Origin: Rhizobiaceae bacterium
Lineage (GTDB): Bacteria > Pseudomonadota > Alphaproteobacteria > Rhizobiales > Rhizobiaceae
Assembly: GCA_017644005.1 (NCBI GenBank)
Contig: JAEPMJ010000003.1
Span: 496,001-560,000, forward strand
Reading direction: 5' to 3'
Length of the DNA: 64,000 nt
Shown here: positions 18,462 through 27,751 of the stretch, piece after piece
Numbering within the stretch: the stretch's first letter is position 1
Layout: each line of letters begins with the position of its first letter
Notes under the pieces: generated by a model
Databases searched by the model: none
What the model saw: only the letters and a program-made list of their open reading frames with translations
What the model was told of the DNA's origin: nothing
Made by a program: the position numbers and the translations under genes

Positions 18462-20567
18462 TCAGGCAGCGTTGCGCACCCAAACCTTCGTATCGTGAAA
18501 CGCAGCTCCGCCGAACGGTGCTGCCTGGTCCGCCCCAACGAGAATGTTGATGCCCTCGCCACGCTCATGGGCGCTGTTTGGCCAGATGCCCTCCGCGATC
18601 ACCACGCCCCGCCGGGCGGTGGCCAGGAGCCTGGCGTGCAATATCAGCTCGCCGCGCTGATTGCCGACTTCAACGCGCGCACCCTCATCAATACCGATGT
18701 CGGCGGCGTCGTCTGGGTGAATGATGAGTTCCGGCCGTCCCTCGCGCTTCAACGAACCCGGTGTCTCGGTGAAACTTGAATTGAGGAACGAGCGCGCCGG
18801 CGACGTCGCCAGCCTGAAGGGGTGCGCGGCGTCGGCGACCTCGATCAGATCGACATGGTCCGGGAATTCGGGCAGCGCCTGCGCCGGGCCGAGCAGCCCC
18901 ATGGATTTTGGCGGCCGGTTGGGCGCAATCTGCCCGGCCCAGTCCGGCCTGAAACGGAACTTGCCGTCCTTGTGCGCGAATCCCCCGGCGAAATGCGCGG
19001 TGTCGAATTCCGGCTGCAGGTCGACCCAGCGGTCTTCCCGGAATGTTTCGAAGGTGCCCAGCCCCGCCTTCGACAGGATGATATCGACATGTTCGCGTGC
19101 CGTCATACCGAAGCCCGGCAAATGGCCAACGCCGAGCCGTTTTGCCAGTTCCTCGATAACATAGAGGTTCTCGCGCGGCCCGGCCGGCGGCTCCACGAGT
19201 TTGGGACCGAGCAGCACATGCTGATGGCCGCCGCCCCGATAGACATCGTCATGCTCCAGGAACATGGTCGCCGGCAGCACCACGTCAGCAAGCATCGCCG
19301 TGTCGGTCATGAACTGTTCGTGCACGCAGGTGAAAAGGTCGTCGCGCAGGAAACCCTGTTTCACCAACCGCTGCTCGGGGCAGACATTGGCCGGGTTGGT
19401 GTTCTGGATCAGCATCGCGGTGACTGGCGGGCCGCCATATAGCGCTTTGGCATCTCCGGTGAGCACCCGGCCGATCTGCGACTGGTCGAGATGGCGGATA
19501 TCCGGGTCGCGAAACTGCACACCTTCCAGCAGCGACTGGTCGAATTTGAAGATCGCATTGTTGGAGTGAAAGGCGCCGCCGCCTTCATGCCGCCAGGCGC
19601 CGGTGACGGTGGGAATGCAGGACGCGGCGTGCATGTTGACCGCGCCGTTGCGCTGGCGGGCAAAGCCGTAGCCGAGGCGGAAGTAGCTGCGTTTCGTGGT
19701 ACCAACCAAGCAGGCGAACGCCTCGATATCGGCAACCGGAATGCCGGTGATGGCCGAGGCCCATTCGGGCGTTCTGGATTCGAGATGTCTCTCCAACCCT
19801 TTCGGATCGTCGGAATATTTCTCCATATACTCCCGGTCGGCGAGATCGTCGCGGAACAGGACATGCATGACCGCGCAGGCCAGCGCACCGTCGGTGCCCG
19901 GTTTCAGCACGAGGCCGAGATCGGCCTGCTTCATGGTGGCATTTTCATAGACGTCGATCACGACGATCTTCGCGCCACGCTCCTTTCTGGCACGCACAGC
20001 GTGGGTCATCACATTAACCTGAGTGACGACCGCATTTGTGCCCCAGATGACCACGCAGTCGGACTTCGCCATCTCACGCGGGTCGGGGCCCATCAAGGTA
20101 CCGGCGCCGGCGGTGAACCCGGTCCAGGCGAGGTTGGTGCAGATGGTGTCGAACTGGTTGGAGTATTTCTTGGCGTGGCGCAGACGGTGAATGCCGTCGC
20201 GCTGCACGCGGCCCATCGTGCCGGCATATTGATAGGGCCAGACGGATTCGCTGCCGTGCTTCTGTTCCGCTGCGATGAACTTCTCGGCAACGAGGTCCAG
20301 CGCAGCCTCCCAACTCGCCTCTTTCCAGACGCCCTCGCCCCTGGCGCCAGCACGGACAAGCGGCTTCAGCAGACGGTCGGGGTGATGGATGCGCTCGGCG
20401 TAGCGGGCAACCTTGGCGCAGATGACACCGGCCGTGTAGGTATTGTCTTTGGCGCCATGGACACGCCCGATGCGGCCATCACCCAGCAATTCGACATCGA
20501 GCGCGCAGGTTGAAGGGCAATCATGGGGACAGGCCGAATGACCGATATTTGGCGTGTGCTGGTTCAT
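18462..20567 (-). CDS. Molybdopterin-dependent oxidoreductase (bis-MGD, 4Fe-4S type)
   Basis: 701-residue enzyme of the DMSO reductase superfamily. The N-terminal cluster motif is ACPHDCPSTCALDV plus GVICAK, giving C-x3-C-x3-C and a fourth Cys about 29 residues on, as expected for a 4Fe-4S domain. VWPYQYAGTMG, CVVIWGTNAVVTQVN and IVVIDVYENATMKQAD follow the molybdopterin-binding layout, and LADVVLPATMFLEHDD and the C-terminal MGD-cap region (LNSSFTETPG, GINILVGAD) are present. No Tat signal is seen, so it is cytoplasmic. The electron partner and substrate are unknown. moaD and moaE elsewhere in the window supply the cofactor pathway. Confidence 0.9.
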   Translation of the reverse strand: MNQHTPNIGHSACPHDCPSTCALDVELLGDGRIGRVHGAKDNTYTAGVICAKVARYAERIHHPDRLLKPLVRAGARGEGVWKEASWEAALDLVAEKFIAAEQKHGSESVWPYQYAGTMGRVQRDGIHRLRHAKKYSNQFDTICTNLAWTGFTAGAGTLMGPDPREMAKSDCVVIWGTNAVVTQVNVMTHAVRARKERGAKIVVIDVYENATMKQADLGLVLKPGTDGALACAVMHVLFRDDLADREYMEKYSDDPKGLERHLESRTPEWASAITGIPVADIEAFACLVGTTKRSYFRLGYGFARQRNGAVNMHAASCIPTVTGAWRHEGGGAFHSNNAIFKFDQSLLEGVQFRDPDIRHLDQSQIGRVLTGDAKALYGGPPVTAMLIQNTNPANVCPEQRLVKQGFLRDDLFTCVHEQFMTDTAMLADVVLPATMFLEHDDVYRGGGHQHVLLGPKLVEPPAGPRENLYVIEELAKRLGVGHLPGFGMTAREHVDIILSKAGLGTFETFREDRWVDLQPEFDTAHFAGGFAHKDGKFRFRPDWAGQIAPNRPPKSMGLLGPAQALPEFPDHVDLIEVADAAHPFRLATSPARSFLNSSFTETPGSLKREGRPELIIHPDDAADIGIDEGARVEVGNQRGELILHARLLATARRGVVIAEGIWPNSAHERGEGINILVGADQAAPFGGAAFHDTKVWVRNAA

Positions 20568-20628
20568 GGCCGCAGCTTAGCGGGCATTGAAGCACGGGGG
20601 TAGCACAGACCGTTGTGCCAACAGCGGT

Positions 20629-20958
20629 TCAGGTCTTGGCACCGGCTTTTGGCGGATTTTCGGCTTTCGAGAATCGCCAGAGCTCGCGAAGCCCCGCATC
20701 GGCCTCGCTCACGCCGTGAATTTTCATGCCGAGGCGATGTGGCATACGCCATTGGACAGCACCGACGAGAGGGCCGAAACCGCGACCGACGACTTCAATC
20801 CGATCGCCCGTCCAGATGCCTTCGACATTGTCGGTGAGCAAGAGCAGGCTGAACGCGGAACGCCGGATGACATAGCCCGCATAGTCGCGGCCGCGAGCGC
20901 GAATCACCACCCTAATGCGGCAGCGCTCGCCCGGTTCGTTGTCATCCTCGTGGTCCAT
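20629..20958 (-). CDS. PilZ-like domain protein with degenerate c-di-GMP motif
   Basis: 109-residue cytoplasmic protein. An ATG at 20958 has TTGGAGCCGC directly before it. The N-terminus carries GERCRIRVVIRARG, which includes an R-x3-R pattern, followed by a beta-rich run YAGYVIRRSAFSLLLLTD, IWTGDRIEVVGRG and a W-R-M segment (VQWRMPHRLGMKI) close to the usual PilZ core ending. The second PilZ motif, normally [D/N]-x-S-x2-G, reads R-R-S-A-F-S, so the Asp/Asn and Gly are lost and c-di-GMP binding is doubtful. Assignment is by pattern only. It lies 61 bases upstream of the oxidoreductase on the same strand. Confidence 0.6.
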   Translation of the reverse strand: MDHEDDNEPGERCRIRVVIRARGRDYAGYVIRRSAFSLLLLTDNVEGIWTGDRIEVVGRGFGPLVGAVQWRMPHRLGMKIHGVSEADAGLRELWRFSKAENPPKAGAKT

Positions 20959-21111
20959 GCGCGGCTCCAATCGGCAACCGGCACTGTTAGCGGCCACAGG
21001 TTGGGGCCGCATTAATCCGACAGCGCGCATTTTACCGATCCGGCAACAGCCGCTGCTTGACCGCTCCGGTGCCAGCCCCCACAGTGGCGGCCTGAATGCA
21101 GCGGAGGCCTC

Positions 21112-21543
21112 ATGAGACAGTCGATCAAAGTGGCGATTGCGGCTTGCGTGCTGGGCTCGGTTGCCTGGGGAGCACAGGCCGCAGACTACGTCCATGGTGT
21201 CGATGCCTCCGATCCGGGCGCCTGCGCCGACGAACGAGTGCTGGCAAAGATATCGCATCGCTTCCGGTATCAGGTGCGCCATGTACCCGGCCTGCCGCAG
21301 GTGGAGATCGCGAGTTACGGCCAGCTCGGCCAATCGCGCTACAAGCCTGCAGACGACCGCCACCCGATTGCGCGGCGCTATTGCCGGGGCTCGGTCGACC
21401 TCTCCGACGGGCGGCGGCGCGGCATGTGGTATCTGATCGAAAGCCGCATGGGCTTTGCCGGCATCGGCTCGAATGTGGAATTCTGCATCTCGGGTTTTGA
21501 CCGCTGGCATGTCTATGGCGGACGCTGCAGGGTGCTCCACTAG
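21112..21543 (+). CDS. Exported protein of unknown function, partner of RNase T2
   Basis: 143-residue protein with a Sec signal peptide (basic MRQSIK head, hydrophobic core, cleavage near AQA-ADYV). The mature part has four cysteines (ACADERVL, RYCRGSV, VEFCISGF, GGRCRVLH) that could form two disulfides, and an Arg/Tyr-rich middle. It has no motif I can name. The ribosome site GGAGGCCTC before the ATG is good. The stop lies 12 bases before the RNase T2 gene, so the two are co-transcribed and probably both periplasmic. The conserved cysteine spacing suggests a small folded domain. Confidence 0.7.
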   Translation: MRQSIKVAIAACVLGSVAWGAQAADYVHGVDASDPGACADERVLAKISHRFRYQVRHVPGLPQVEIASYGQLGQSRYKPADDRHPIARRYCRGSVDLSDGRRRGMWYLIESRMGFAGIGSNVEFCISGFDRWHVYGGRCRVLH

Positions 21544-21555
21544 CGGCAGGTCAAG

Positions 21556-22221
21556 ATGCACTTCCCTTTCAGACCGGCTCTGGCACTGGCCAGCCTGCTG
21601 CTGTGGCATGGCGCTGCAGCTGCGGAGAGCAATCCGGCCGCTGCGCAGGGCACCGGCTTCGACTTTTACGTGATATCGCTGTCCTGGTCGCCGAGCTACT
21701 GCGCCGAACGTGGGCTCGACGCCAACCGACGCCAATGCGGCGTCGACCGGGATTACGCGTTCATAGCGCACGGCCTATGGCCTCAATTTGCCAGCGGCTA
21801 TCCCGAATTCTGCCCGACCAGCGAACCCGAGCGCGTGCCGAACGCGCTGGTGGCCACGATCATGGACATCATGCCATCGGCCGGACTTGTGGGACATCAG
21901 TGGCGCAAACACGGCAGTTGCACCGGGCTGACACAGGCCGCCTATCTGGAAGCGACACGCGAGGCATACGAGCGGATCGCGATCCCTCGGAAACTCGAAA
22001 GCGCGCTGACCCCCTCACGTGTCTCGGCCGAGGCGGTGGAAGCGGCATTCATCAGCGCCAATCCCGGCCTGACGCCAGACGGAATAGCGGTAAGCTGCAA
22101 ATCCGGCCGGCTGACGGAAGTGCGCATCTGCCTGACCAAAGAGCTGGAGTTTCGCAGCTGTTCCGAGGTCGATACGCGCGGTTGTAGAGCCAGCAACCTT
22201 TTTGTGCCCAGCGCTCCCTGA
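21556..22221 (+). CDS. Ribonuclease T2 family protein
   Basis: 221-residue secreted endoribonuclease. An N-terminal signal peptide ends near AAA-ESNP. Both catalytic sites are intact: CAS I as FIAHGLWPQF and CAS II as HQWRKHGSC, each with its essential histidine, and the Lys and Glu neighbours are present. Mature-domain cysteines (YCAERG, QCGVDRD, EFCPTSE, GSCTGL, SCKSG, RICLTK, SCSEVD, GCRASN) match a disulfide-rich RNase T2. It cuts single-stranded RNA in the periplasm through a 2',3'-cyclic phosphate. It follows the exported unknown gene by 12 bases. Confidence 0.93.
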   Translation: MHFPFRPALALASLLLWHGAAAAESNPAAAQGTGFDFYVISLSWSPSYCAERGLDANRRQCGVDRDYAFIAHGLWPQFASGYPEFCPTSEPERVPNALVATIMDIMPSAGLVGHQWRKHGSCTGLTQAAYLEATREAYERIAIPRKLESALTPSRVSAEAVEAAFISANPGLTPDGIAVSCKSGRLTEVRICLTKELEFRSCSEVDTRGCRASNLFVPSAP

Positions 22222-22253
22222 AGCGCTCGTTCAACTCCAGCGAAGGTACCGAA

Positions 22254-22856
22254 ATGCCGAAGATCAGATGCTCGCCCCCCTCACCTTACAGCGCCAAGGT
22301 GCGCATGTCGGCGAAATATGCCGGCATCGCGTTTGAGTCCGTTGTGACCGATACCGGGAACCCGAGCGCCGATTTCCTGACCGACAATCCACTCGGCAAG
22401 ATTCCGGTCTTCATTACGGATGAGGGCGAGAGCATCTACGACAGCCGCGCGATCACGCAGTATCTGAACCGGGTCTCCCGCAATGCGCTGTTTCCGCGCA
22501 ATGCCGCCAAGCGCACCGAGGCGGAGCGGCTCGAAGCACTGGCGGACGGAATTTGCGACGCGTTTCTGGCACATGTCTACGAGCGCCGCTTCAGGCCGGA
22601 GGAAATGTGGCAGCAAAGCTGGCTCGACGCGCAATGGGCCAAGGCCATGCGCGGGCTGGACGTGCTGAACGACGCACCGCCGAAACTGCCGAAGAAGATC
22701 ACAGCCGGCCAAATCGCGGTACGCGCCTGCCTTGCCTATGCCTCGCTTCGATTTGAAGGCAAATGGGAACGCGGCCGCTCCAAGCTGACCCGCTGGGCCA
22801 AACGGTTCGACGACAAGTTTCCGGAGCTGACCGAGTTTCTGCCGAGCGCTTCCTGA
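22254..22856 (+). CDS. Glutathione S-transferase family protein
   Basis: 200-residue cytosolic GST. The N-terminal thioredoxin-like domain shows CSPPSPYSAKVRMSAKYAG (active-site Ser/Cys region), NPLGKIPVFITDEGESIYDS with the cis-Pro and the E-S pair that binds the gamma-glutamyl group, and AITQYLNRV. The C-terminal helical domain is typical. Substrate unknown. The start ATG at 22254 follows GCGAAGGTACCGAA. The stop codon lies inside a tandem 14-base repeat. It is followed by a bidirectional terminator shared with the outer-membrane protein gene. Confidence 0.87.
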   Translation: MPKIRCSPPSPYSAKVRMSAKYAGIAFESVVTDTGNPSADFLTDNPLGKIPVFITDEGESIYDSRAITQYLNRVSRNALFPRNAAKRTEAERLEALADGICDAFLAHVYERRFRPEEMWQQSWLDAQWAKAMRGLDVLNDAPPKLPKKITAGQIAVRACLAYASLRFEGKWERGRSKLTRWAKRFDDKFPELTEFLPSAS

Positions 22857-22873
22857 CGCGCGCTTCCTGACGC
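22846..22873. repeat. Tandem 14-base duplication across the GST stop codon
   Basis: The unit GCGCTTCCTGACGC occurs twice in direct succession (22846-22859 and 22860-22873). The first copy includes the last codons and TGA stop of the GST gene; the second copy is untranslated. This looks like a recent slippage duplication. Confidence 0.85.
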
Positions 22874-22875
22874 GC

Positions 22876-22904
22876 AAAAAAGCCGGCCCTCGGGGCCGGC
22901 TTTT
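22876..22904. terminator. Bidirectional terminator between GST and outer-membrane protein genes
   Basis: Perfect 9-bp stem AGCCGGCCC/GGGCCGGCT with a TCG loop, flanked by an A-run on the left and TTTT on the right, so each strand ends in a U-tract. It serves both converging genes. Confidence 0.85.
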
Positions 22905-22929
22905 CAGTCTGTCCGTTTAGCTGGCGGGA

Positions 22930-23598
22930 TCAGAATTTCAGACCGGCACCAATCAGGACGCGGTGGTTCTGCGGCGAAACGGTCTGCGGTCCCGAGCCGG
23001 TATTGAGGGTGGTCGAACCGAAATCGGTGTAACGGTATTCGACACGGCCGAAGACGTTGTCCGTCAGTTGCGCATCCATGCCTGCACCGGCGGTCCAGCC
23101 GATCACCGTACCGCGCGCCGTACCGGCGGCATCGTAGATGCGCTGGGCAGAGGCCGCGCCACCGGCGGTGGCATAAAGCAGGATCGCATCGTCCGGCGAA
23201 TAACCCAGACGCGCCCGCAGCGAGCCCTCGAGGCCCTGACGCGAATAGGTGGTGCCGTTGCCGCCGTTCATGCCGTTGTAGCCGATATCGCCTTCAAGAC
23301 CGTAGACGATGCGGCCGCTCTGCATGTTGTAGCCGGCAAAACCGCCGAACAGCCAACCGTTGGTCGAGATATTGCCACCGGTTGCGCCCTGCGTCTGGCC
23401 GCCGAAACCGTATCCGCCGTAGACACCCAGATACGGGCCGATCCAGCTGGCAACGGGTGCGTTTTCGATCGGCGACGGCTGCGGTGCCGGCGGCTCTTCA
23501 TAGATAACGTCTGCCGCATGCACAGGTGCAACGCCCGCAAGCATTGCAGCGCCGAGCGCCAGTGCCGCAATGCGGCGGTGATTCACTCTGGCTCTCAT
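22930..23598 (-). CDS. Outer-membrane beta-barrel protein, Omp25/Omp31-like
   Basis: 222-residue protein of the small porin-like family of rhizobia and Brucella. A signal peptide ends at VHA-ADVIYEEPP, then a short Pro-rich linker leads to an eight-strand-type barrel beginning WIGPYLGVYGGYGFGG, with alternating Gly/aromatic residues, GWLFGGFAGYN, VYGLEGDIGYNG, SLRARLGYSPDDAILLYATAG and the final strand ending in GAGLKF. The terminal Phe is the usual BAM recognition residue. The ATG at 23598 is preceded by GGAGAAGGACAG. It lies in the outer membrane. Its promoter lies in the 276-base divergent space to the antiporter gene. Confidence 0.9.
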   Translation of the reverse strand: MRARVNHRRIAALALGAAMLAGVAPVHAADVIYEEPPAPQPSPIENAPVASWIGPYLGVYGGYGFGGQTQGATGGNISTNGWLFGGFAGYNMQSGRIVYGLEGDIGYNGMNGGNGTTYSRQGLEGSLRARLGYSPDDAILLYATAGGAASAQRIYDAAGTARGTVIGWTAGAGMDAQLTDNVFGRVEYRYTDFGSTTLNTGSGPQTVSPQNHRVLIGAGLKF

Positions 23599-23874
23599 CT
23601 GTCCTTCTCCTTGGTTCAGGTACGAGAAACAAACCCCCAATCCCGTCCGGGCAATGGAAAGCCCGGCCGGACAACCGGCGGCAAATGTGGTTCGCGAATG
23701 CGGCGGAAGCGCACCCGAAATCTGGAGTTTCGCTGGCGGATTTAAGGCGCAAATTTGACGTTGCAGTTGGGCAACATATCTGCTGACAGGGCGGGCACCA
23801 GATGCCCGCCCACGCATTGGATATGCGCTACTGCGTTGCTATATGACGGAAACACCGTACCTTTCTGGGCCTAC

Positions 23875-24801
23875 ATGATCATCAGCCTCATTCTGCTTGC
23901 AGCCGGCCTCGCCCTGCTCATTCTGTCCGGCGACTTGCTGGTGCGCGGGGCGGTGCAGGCAGCGGAGAATCTCGGCATCTCGCAGTTGGTCATCGGCCTG
24001 ACCGTCGTCTCCGCGGGCACCTCGCTCCCGGAGCTCCTGATTTCGGTTCAGGCCGCCCTCTCCGGCTCTTCCGGCATCGCGCTGGGCAATATCGTCGGCT
24101 CAAACATCGCCAATGTGCTGCTGGTGATCGGCGTGCCCGCACTGATCAAGCCGATCCGGTCCGAGGGTCCCGGGCTGGGCCGCAACATCACCGTTATGGT
24201 CGTAGCCACATTGGTCTTCATGCTGCTTCTCGCAAACGGCATGATCGGTCGCCTCGAGGGGCTTCTGCTGTTCGTGTCACTTGTCGGTTTTGTTGCATGG
24301 CAGGTGTGGATGGCACGCAAGGCGTCGGCACACGGGCATGCGCCCGAACCCGCACATCACGACAAACTTCGTGTGGCAGGTTTACTGGCAGGCGGGCTGA
24401 TCGGCCTGCCGGTCGCGGCCCAGCTAACCGTCAATGGCGGGATCGGCGTTGCAGAAGCGCTCAACGTGCCCGACACCGTGATCGGCCTCACCGTGATCGC
24501 GGTCGGAACGTCGCTGCCTGAACTGGCAACCACAGTTGCTGCCGCCTACCGGGGCACCACCGCGATTGCGCTCGGCAATGTCGTCGGCTCGAACATCTTC
24601 AACATTCTGGGAATCATGGGATTGACCGCGCTGATCGCACCGGTTGCCGTGGACCAGCACCTCATTTCAGTGGATATGTGGGTGATGCTGGGCGCGGCCA
24701 TCGCTGTGGCCGTGCTCGGTTTCGGGAGGTTCACCGCAGACAAACGGGTCGGCGCGGCAATGCTGGCGATCTACGCAATTTACGTGGTGTCGCTGATATG
24801 A
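23875..24801 (+). CDS. Calcium/sodium antiporter (CaCA family, YrbG-like)
   Basis: 308-residue inner-membrane cation antiporter with two inverted halves. Each half carries the alpha-repeat: AGTSLPELLISVQAALSG with GNIVGSNIANVLLVIG, and VGTSLPELATTVAAAYRG with GNVVGSNIFNILGIMG. About ten spans are visible, and a short cytoplasmic loop with His residues (HGHAPEPAHHDK) joins the halves. The ATG at 23875 starts in the first span; no strong ribosome site is seen. Its TGA overlaps the next ATG (ATGA), so the SDR and uvrC genes are coupled to it. It probably exports Ca2+ in exchange for Na+ or H+. Confidence 0.93.
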   Translation: MIISLILLAAGLALLILSGDLLVRGAVQAAENLGISQLVIGLTVVSAGTSLPELLISVQAALSGSSGIALGNIVGSNIANVLLVIGVPALIKPIRSEGPGLGRNITVMVVATLVFMLLLANGMIGRLEGLLLFVSLVGFVAWQVWMARKASAHGHAPEPAHHDKLRVAGLLAGGLIGLPVAAQLTVNGGIGVAEALNVPDTVIGLTVIAVGTSLPELATTVAAAYRGTTAIALGNVVGSNIFNILGIMGLTALIAPVAVDQHLISVDMWVMLGAAIAVAVLGFGRFTADKRVGAAMLAIYAIYVVSLI

Positions 24802-25577
24802 CGAACCGGAAAGACATGAATGCAGACGGTGAAGTTGCTTTAGTGACAGGTGGCGCGAGGCGCATCGGAGCCGCGATCGCGCGCGACCTGGCCAATGCCG
24901 GCTTCACCGTTGCGATCCACTACCGTTGGTCCGCGGCCGAAGCCGCAAAACTCGCCGACGAAATCACCGACGCCGGTGGCAAGGCAGCTGTTTTCGAGGC
25001 CGACCTTGCCTCGGTCGATGCATGCAATGCGCTGATCGAAGATGTCGCGACGAAGCTGGGGCCGCTGCAGCTCCTCATCAACAACGCTTCGGCCTTCGAG
25101 CCCGACAGCCCGGACCAGCCCGACTGGGCACAATGGGACAGACATTTCGACATCCACGTAAAAGCGCCGGTGGCACTAACCAGCCGCTTCGCGGCGCTGC
25201 TGCCGGCCGGTAGCCACGGGCTCGCGGTCAATGTGATCGACCAGCGCGTCTGGCGGCTCAACCCGCGCTTCTTTTCCTACACGCTCTCGAAGAGCGCCTT
25301 GTGGGCGGCAACGCAGACAATGGCGCAGGGGCTTGCTCCGCGCGTGCGCGTCAACGCGCTCGGTCCCGGTCCCACGATGAAAAACGAGCGCCAGACCGAT
25401 GCCGACTTCCGCCAACAGGCCGAGGCGGTCATTCTCGGCCATGGACCGGCGCTGCGCGAATTCGGCCGTACAATCCTCTATCTGTGGGAGGCGAAATCCG
25501 TGACCGGGCAGCTGATCGCGATCGACGGCGGGCAGCACCTGGCCTGGGAGACACAAGACGTCACGGGCGTGGAATGA
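24798..25577 (+). CDS. SDR family oxidoreductase (FolM/pteridine reductase-like)
   Basis: 259-residue short-chain dehydrogenase. The cofactor motif is [19 protein letters not shown]; the Arg after the glycine box points to [15 protein letters not shown] is the NNAG-like motif, and the active site is [10 protein letters not shown] with Tyr-x3-Lys. Residues such as TGGARRIG and NALGPGP resemble dihydromonapterin or pteridine reductases (FolM). The start overlaps the antiporter stop (ATGA) and the stop overlaps the uvrC start (ATGA). The exact substrate is not certain. Confidence 0.87.
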   Translation: MTNRKDMNADGEVALVTGGARRIGAAIARDLANAGFTVAIHYRWSAAEAAKLADEITDAGGKAAVFEADLASVDACNALIEDVATKLGPLQLLINNASAFEPDSPDQPDWAQWDRHFDIHVKAPVALTSRFAALLPAGSHGLAVNVIDQRVWRLNPRFFSYTLSKSALWAATQTMAQGLAPRVRVNALGPGPTMKNERQTDADFRQQAEAVILGHGPALREFGRTILYLWEAKSVTGQLIAIDGGQHLAWETQDVTGVE

Positions 25578-27652
25578 CTGCCGGAAAGCCACCTATCCCC
25601 AAACGCGACCCGGCAGCTGCCGATATGGCCGGCTATTTGCCCGACGACGACGCCGAAGACGAAGACGGCGAAGCCGAGGCAACCGAAACCAACGTTCGCG
25701 AACTGCTTGCCTCCGTCGACTGGTCGGGCATCGGCGTCGACGGGAGACAAGTCGCGACGGGAGCGGAGGTCATTCAGGCGCTGGTCAAACAGCTGCCGAA
25801 CCAGCCCGGCGTTTACCGCATGCTGAACCCGGCGGGGGACGTGCTTTACGTCGGAAAGGCACGCAGCCTGAAGAAGCGGGTGACCGCCTATGCCCAGGGG
25901 CGTTTCCATACCGACCGGATCGGGCGCATGGTGCGCGAGACGGCCGGCATGGAGTTTGTCGTCACCCGCACCGAAACCGAGGCCTTGCTGCTTGAAGCCA
26001 ACCTCATCAAGCGCTTGCGCCCGCGATTTAATGTCCTCATGCGGGACGACAAGTCGTTCCCCTACATCCTCATGACCGGCGACCACGCCGCACCCGGTAT
26101 TTTCAAACACCGCGGCGCGCGCAGCCGAAAGGGTGACTATTATGGGCCGTTCGCATCCGCCACGGCAGTGGGACGCACGATCAACTCGCTGCAGCGCGCT
26201 TTTCTGCTGCGCACCTGCACGGACTCCGTATTCGAAAGCCGCACCCGCCCCTGCCTGCTCTATCAGATCAAACGCTGTGCCGGTCCCTGCACGGGCGAGG
26301 TGACGGAGGCCGAATATGCCGAGCTGGTACGTGAGGCCAAGGACTTCCTGTCCGGCCGCTCATCCAGCATCAAGGCGCAGATTTCACGTGCCATGCAGGA
26401 CGCATCCGAAGAGCTCGATTTCGAACGCGCGGCGATCTACCGCGACCGGCTGGCCGCGCTTTCACATGTGCAGAGCCATCAGGGTATCAATCCGCAGTCG
26501 GTGGAGGAAGCCGATGTGTTTGCCATCCATCAGGAAGGCGGACAGACCTGCATCGAGGTGTTTTTCTTCCGCACCGGACAGAACTGGGGCAATCGGGCCT
26601 ATTTTCCCAAAGCCGATTCCGCGCTTGGCGCATCCGAAGTACTGGGTGCGTTCCTGACCCAGTTTTACGACGACAAACCCTGCCCGCGCACAATCCTGCT
26701 CTCGCACGCGGTTGACGAGCAGGCGCTGCTCGCCGAAGCGCTTTCCACACGCGCCGGGCGCCGGGTCTCCGTAACCGTGCCGCAGCGAGGCGAGAAGAAG
26801 CAGCTGACCGACAACGCACTGCAAAACGCGCGCGAAGCGCTCGGGCGCAGGCTGGCCGAGACCTCGTCGCAGGCAAGGCTGCTCAAGGGGCTCGCGGAGA
26901 CATTCGGGCTTGCGCGGCCGCCGCGGCGCATCGAAGTCTACGACAACTCGCACATCATGGGATCGAACGCGGTGGGCGCGATGGTCGTTGCAGGCCCCGA
27001 AGGCTTCGTGAAAGGCCAGTACCGCAAATTCAATATCCGATCCGACGACATTACGCCCGGCGACGATTTCGGCATGATGCGCGAGGTGATGCAGCGGCGT
27101 TTCTCAAGGCTGATCAAGGAACACGGTATTCCCGGAACGCCTCAGACAGACAATGACGAGGATGACGACAGTCCTTCCCGCTCAGATACGCCGGCCTGGC
27201 CGGACCTCATCCTGATCGATGGCGGCAAGGGGCAGATGTCGTCGGTCAGGCAGGTACTGGAGGATCTCGGCATCGCCGACAAGGTGACGGCCATCGGCGT
27301 CGCCAAGGGGGCCGACCGCGAAGCCGGACGCGAACGGTTCTTCATGGAGGGCCGCGAATCCTTCTCGCTGCCGGTACGCGACCCGCTGCTTTATTTCATC
27401 CAGCGCCTGCGCGACGAAGCGCACCGTTTTGCCATCGGATCCCACAGGGCACGGCGCAAGAAGGAACTTGTCCGCAATCCGCTCGACGAAATCGCCGGCA
27501 TCGGGCCCGGGCGGAAGCGTGCGCTTCTGCACCATTTCGGAACCGCAAAAGCGGTGAGTCGGGCCGCTGTCGAGGATCTGGCGGTTGTCGACGGTATTTC
27601 GGAAGCGATGGCGCGACTGATATACAACCATTTCCACGAGTCCGGGGCTTGA
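25574..27652 (+). CDS. uvrC: Excinuclease ABC subunit C
   Basis: 692-residue nuclease of nucleotide excision repair that makes both incisions around UvrB-bound lesions. The N-terminal GIY-YIG domain is seen in [20 protein letters not shown] with R-x-T-A-Y; the middle has the [17 protein letters not shown] cysteine cluster and a UvrB-binding UVR segment ([21 protein letters not shown]). The RNase H-like C-terminal nuclease includes [15 protein letters not shown] and [12 protein letters not shown] with catalytic Asp residues, and tandem HhH motifs end the protein. An acidic 45-residue N-terminal tail precedes the domain. The ATG at 25574 overlaps the SDR stop. Confidence 0.97.
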   Translation: MTAGKPPIPKRDPAAADMAGYLPDDDAEDEDGEAEATETNVRELLASVDWSGIGVDGRQVATGAEVIQALVKQLPNQPGVYRMLNPAGDVLYVGKARSLKKRVTAYAQGRFHTDRIGRMVRETAGMEFVVTRTETEALLLEANLIKRLRPRFNVLMRDDKSFPYILMTGDHAAPGIFKHRGARSRKGDYYGPFASATAVGRTINSLQRAFLLRTCTDSVFESRTRPCLLYQIKRCAGPCTGEVTEAEYAELVREAKDFLSGRSSSIKAQISRAMQDASEELDFERAAIYRDRLAALSHVQSHQGINPQSVEEADVFAIHQEGGQTCIEVFFFRTGQNWGNRAYFPKADSALGASEVLGAFLTQFYDDKPCPRTILLSHAVDEQALLAEALSTRAGRRVSVTVPQRGEKKQLTDNALQNAREALGRRLAETSSQARLLKGLAETFGLARPPRRIEVYDNSHIMGSNAVGAMVVAGPEGFVKGQYRKFNIRSDDITPGDDFGMMREVMQRRFSRLIKEHGIPGTPQTDNDEDDDSPSRSDTPAWPDLILIDGGKGQMSSVRQVLEDLGIADKVTAIGVAKGADREAGRERFFMEGRESFSLPVRDPLLYFIQRLRDEAHRFAIGSHRARRKKELVRNPLDEIAGIGPGRKRALLHHFGTAKAVSRAAVEDLAVVDGISEAMARLIYNHFHESGA

Positions 27653-27751
27653 TCGCAACCTGTTGCACAGCAACAATCGCGGCCCTATCTCGCGACATGC
27701 GCCCTGCGGCGCCAGAATGGAGAACTCCGATTGAACGCACGGAGTAGCGAC

